Of a stretch of 64,000 nt of DNA, positions 61,846 through 64,000 are shown piece after piece. The stretch covers positions 1 through 64,000 of the forward strand of contig WTGB01000030.1 of assembly GCA_011523735.1 (NCBI GenBank), written 5' to 3'. The notes under the pieces are model-generated. The model was given only the letters and a program-made list of their open reading frames with translations, was not told the origin of the DNA and did no database searches. The translations under genes and the position numbers were made by a program. Position 1 is the stretch's first letter, and each line of letters starts with the position of its first letter. This DNA comes from Chloroflexota bacterium. Lineage in GTDB: Bacteria; Chloroflexota; Anaerolineae; Aggregatilineales; Phototrophicaceae.

Positions 61846-62967
61846 TCAATTTACATCCAAGACGGGGGCGCCAATGACATCGGGCTTCGGCGCAATGCCC
61901 AAGCCCGGCGCAGTAGACGCCGCCATCCGCCCCTGAAGCCGCTGCGGGGCGCCATGAGCTGTGCTGACCGTGACGTAGCTGTTGAAGTCGGTGGCGGTGA
62001 AGAGAAACTCGGTCGGCGTACTATGCGCCAGATGAGCGATGGCGGCTGTCGTGATATCGCCACCCCAGCTGTCTTCGATGGTCATTGCCAAGCCCATAGA
62101 CAGGCAGAGATCGCGCGCCAGGCTGGCTTTGGTCAAGCCGCCGAATTTGCTGATCTTGATATTGACCACATCCATCGCTTGATCGGCATGGCTCCGCATG
62201 AGCATGTCGAGACCGTCTACATTCTCGTCCAAAACGAAGGGATGGCTCGTTCGCCGGCGGATCGACAGACATTCCTCGTAGCTAAGACAAGGCTGCTCAA
62301 TGTAGACATCGACATCGGCGACCGCTCTTACGACACGCGCCGCTTCGTGCATCAGCCAGCCGGTGTTCGCATCGGCGATCAATTTGTCTCCCGGTTCCAA
62401 CAGGTCAGCGACCATGCGAATACGTTCGATATCCATCTGTGGATCAGCGCCAACTTTTAATTGAAAACGCCGATAGCCCTCATCTCGGTAGCCGGCTACC
62501 TTCTCTGCCATGGCATCGGGCGACTCCTGTGAAATGGCGCGGTACAAGACGAAGTCATCGCCATAGCGTCCGCCGAGCAGCGTACAGACAGGCAATCCGG
62601 CGACCTTGCCCAAGATATCCCAACAAGCCATATCAATGCCGGACTTGACGTAGGGATGCCCTTTCAACGCGGCATCCATGCGTCGGTTCAATAACGAAAG
62701 TTCTGTCGGGTCACAGCCAAGGAGGTGTGGCGCAAGCTCCTTGATGCCAGCGCGCACGCCCGCCGCATAAGCCGGCAAATAGAAAGGACCAAGCGGACAG
62801 ACTTCGCCGTAACCGGATATGCCGGTATCAGTGCCGACTTGAACTATGGTGCTGTCGAAGACTTCGACGGATTTGCCGCCCGACCATTTGTAGCTGCCTT
62901 CGTGCAGGGGCAGGTCGACTTGGTAGGCGGCGATTCGGGTGATTTTCATGTTCTTTGTCTCATCCAT
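61846..62967 (-). CDS. MR/MLE-type enolase-superfamily enzyme (dehydratase/epimerase)
   Basis: A mandelate racemase/muconate lactonising enzyme family member of 373 aa, with an N-terminal capping domain and a barrel. Metal ligands are Asp199 (ADAN), Glu224 (IEQP) and Glu248 (LDEN). The catalytic KxK motif is partially kept as FQLKVG, i.e. Gln169 and Lys171, with the opposite Lys271 in NIKISKFGG. Members with this pattern include cis-3-hydroxyproline dehydratase and hydroxyproline-betaine epimerase, among others, so the substrate is uncertain. Alternative start MKITRI at 62949. Its neighbours are a kinase and an enolase-like gene of the same operon. Confidence 0.85.
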   Translation of the reverse strand: MDETKNMKITRIAAYQVDLPLHEGSYKWSGGKSVEVFDSTIVQVGTDTGISGYGEVCPLGPFYLPAYAAGVRAGIKELAPHLLGCDPTELSLLNRRMDAALKGHPYVKSGIDMACWDILGKVAGLPVCTLLGGRYGDDFVLYRAISQESPDAMAEKVAGYRDEGYRRFQLKVGADPQMDIERIRMVADLLEPGDKLIADANTGWLMHEAARVVRAVADVDVYIEQPCLSYEECLSIRRRTSHPFVLDENVDGLDMLMRSHADQAMDVVNIKISKFGGLTKASLARDLCLSMGLAMTIEDSWGGDITTAAIAHLAHSTPTEFLFTATDFNSYVTVSTAHGAPQRLQGRMAASTAPGLGIAPKPDVIGAPVLDVN

Positions 62968-62984
62968 GCTTTTGCTCGCGATGT

Positions 62985-63959
62985 CTAAGCGGCTGCCAGG
63001 CGCTCAAGCTGCTCATTATCGACAAGCAGCACATAGTCTTCGTGCTCAGCAAGGTCTAATTCTGCCTTTGACATAGCTTCGTCTTGCTCCTTTGTCCACT
63101 CTGTATGATTTATTCCGAGACGCTCCATCGCTTCGATTTCCGCGTGGAACCCCTCAAAGCGCTCCAGGTTCTCGATAAGAAGCTCGCATTGCTTAAGCGC
63201 TTCGATATGTGTGCGATCTTCAGACTGCTCGTTGCCACGCCTGGGGAGAGCAAACAGACCCGTCTTGTCTGGTTTGGCGATTTTGGATTCGTCAGCAATG
63301 TCCTTATTCCAGAAATCGTGTCGGTTCGAAAGTATTACTTCCAGAAGTCGATCCCCATCGGAACTCATCCAAAACTCTATGGCGAGGTAGCGTAGCAGAT
63401 CGCTTTCTGCGACAGACTTGTGGAAGTAGACCGCACGATGCTCGCCTAGATGCCTGTGAATCAAGAAGCGAGAAGTTTCCCGATACGTGGCGAGCTTGCC
63501 TGACAAATACGCTTTTGCCTGACAAAGCTCGTTAACTTCCAACAGACAACGGCTGCGTAATGTGTCCAATTGCATTGACTGCAAAATGTTTTGCTGCATC
63601 AGATGGTTTGTTTCTGCGTTCCTCTGGCTGCCTTTCAACTGCTCAACTTCAAGCCAAATATGCTGGCGAGCCATGAACAACTTATCCATTGCTGCATTCG
63701 CTTGGAGCGCTATGTTTTGCTTACGATCGAAATTGAGAGCATCGGTCGCGACCTGTATGGCGGCTTCCAACTTTACTTGCCGATCTCGGGTGAACTCCCG
63801 TGAAATATGACCGTACAGCCCTTCAATCGCACTCTCAAGATCACGAAGACGCTTGAGCATTACAGCGGTAGAAATCACCACTGCCGCGAGATTCAACACG
63901 CCTATCCCACCGACTGTGCCTACCAGATTCGTCAGTGCCTGCAACTCCTGAGTAATCAA
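62985..63959 (-). CDS. membrane protein with long helical/coiled region, function unknown
   Basis: A 324-residue protein with one N-terminal hydrophobic helix ([27 protein letters not shown], residues 12-37) followed by a long helical region ([45 protein letters not shown]) and a largely helical body. A short segment [20 protein letters not shown] seems to be a flexible loop. No enzymatic motif was seen. It precedes the MR/MLE gene by 17 bases, so it may be the first gene of that operon, but its type is unlike a catabolic enzyme. Confidence 0.7.
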   Translation of the reverse strand: MITQELQALTNLVGTVGGIGVLNLAAVVISTAVMLKRLRDLESAIEGLYGHISREFTRDRQVKLEAAIQVATDALNFDRKQNIALQANAAMDKLFMARQHIWLEVEQLKGSQRNAETNHLMQQNILQSMQLDTLRSRCLLEVNELCQAKAYLSGKLATYRETSRFLIHRHLGEHRAVYFHKSVAESDLLRYLAIEFWMSSDGDRLLEVILSNRHDFWNKDIADESKIAKPDKTGLFALPRRGNEQSEDRTHIEALKQCELLIENLERFEGFHAEIEAMERLGINHTEWTKEQDEAMSKAELDLAEHEDYVLLVDNEQLERLAAA

Positions 63960-64000
63960 AAAGTGCGAGCGGGCTGTGACGGCGGCGTTTAAAGCATTTA

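Overview
The window is a densely packed bacterial chromosome segment of moderate GC. It carries about 55 protein genes, one RNase P RNA, and no tRNA, rRNA, CRISPR array or insertion sequence that I could find. Gene content fits an uncultured Chloroflexota lineage (Anaerolineae/SAR202-like): a permuted peptide/nickel-type solute-binding protein, enolase-superfamily catabolic genes, a sulfatase, a TgpA-like transglutaminase, GHMP-free sugar catabolism and no LPS genes. That assignment is inference from gene content only.

Layout. 0-3.8 kb: phospholipid head-group transferase, lgt, a metallo-beta-lactamase hydrolase and a zinc-ribbon membrane protein. 3.8-7.7 kb: a solute-binding protein converging on two ABC permeases. 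7.8-13 kb (minus): glpK, a membrane protein, a hydrolase, lon. 13.4-19.9 kb (plus): L,D-transpeptidase, S9 peptidase, CaCA antiporter, a second MBL hydrolase, an RDD protein. 19.9-30.9 kb: TPR protein, GH13 amylase-like enzyme, EamA and two paralogous MFS transporters, an RraA-like enzyme, lspA, SDR. Two gene-free stretches here (about 19.95-20.32 and 27.45-27.86 kb) are diverged copies of one non-coding repeat. 30.9-37.2 kb (mostly minus): DUF952, a Cys/Met-metabolism PLP enzyme, SufE and a rhodanese, class-IV aminotransferase, a TIM-barrel protein. 37.3-43.4 kb (minus): a housekeeping operon mtaB-yqeY-pgpH-ybeY-dgkA. 43.5-48.2 kb: aspartate kinase, hydrolase, phosphodiester glycosidase lipoprotein, aspartate aminotransferase. 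48.2-49.5 kb: an orphan island with a broken TPP-enzyme fragment and two unrecognised small genes. 49.5-56.7 kb: methyltransferase, transglutaminase, rnpB, GNAT, sulfatase, glycosyltransferase. 56.9-64 kb: two convergent operons (SDR, epimerase-like, SDR; and MR/MLE dehydratase, kinase, enolase-like) that look like one sugar or sugar-acid catabolic locus.

Most notable observations. (1) The rhodanese-sufE operon is preceded by a complete cysteine attenuator: a near-leaderless 20-codon ORF with three consecutive Cys codons, an anti-terminator and an intrinsic terminator. (2) Aspartate kinase is preceded by a Thr/Ile/Met-rich 30-codon leader peptide, an 11-bp anti-terminator and an intrinsic terminator. 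(3) The solute-binding protein at 3.8-5.5 kb appears circularly permuted. (4) The enolase paralogue in the catabolic locus has lost the catalytic-site His (Ala366) and has Asp for Glu at 166. (5) A collinear non-coding repeat pair is unexplained.
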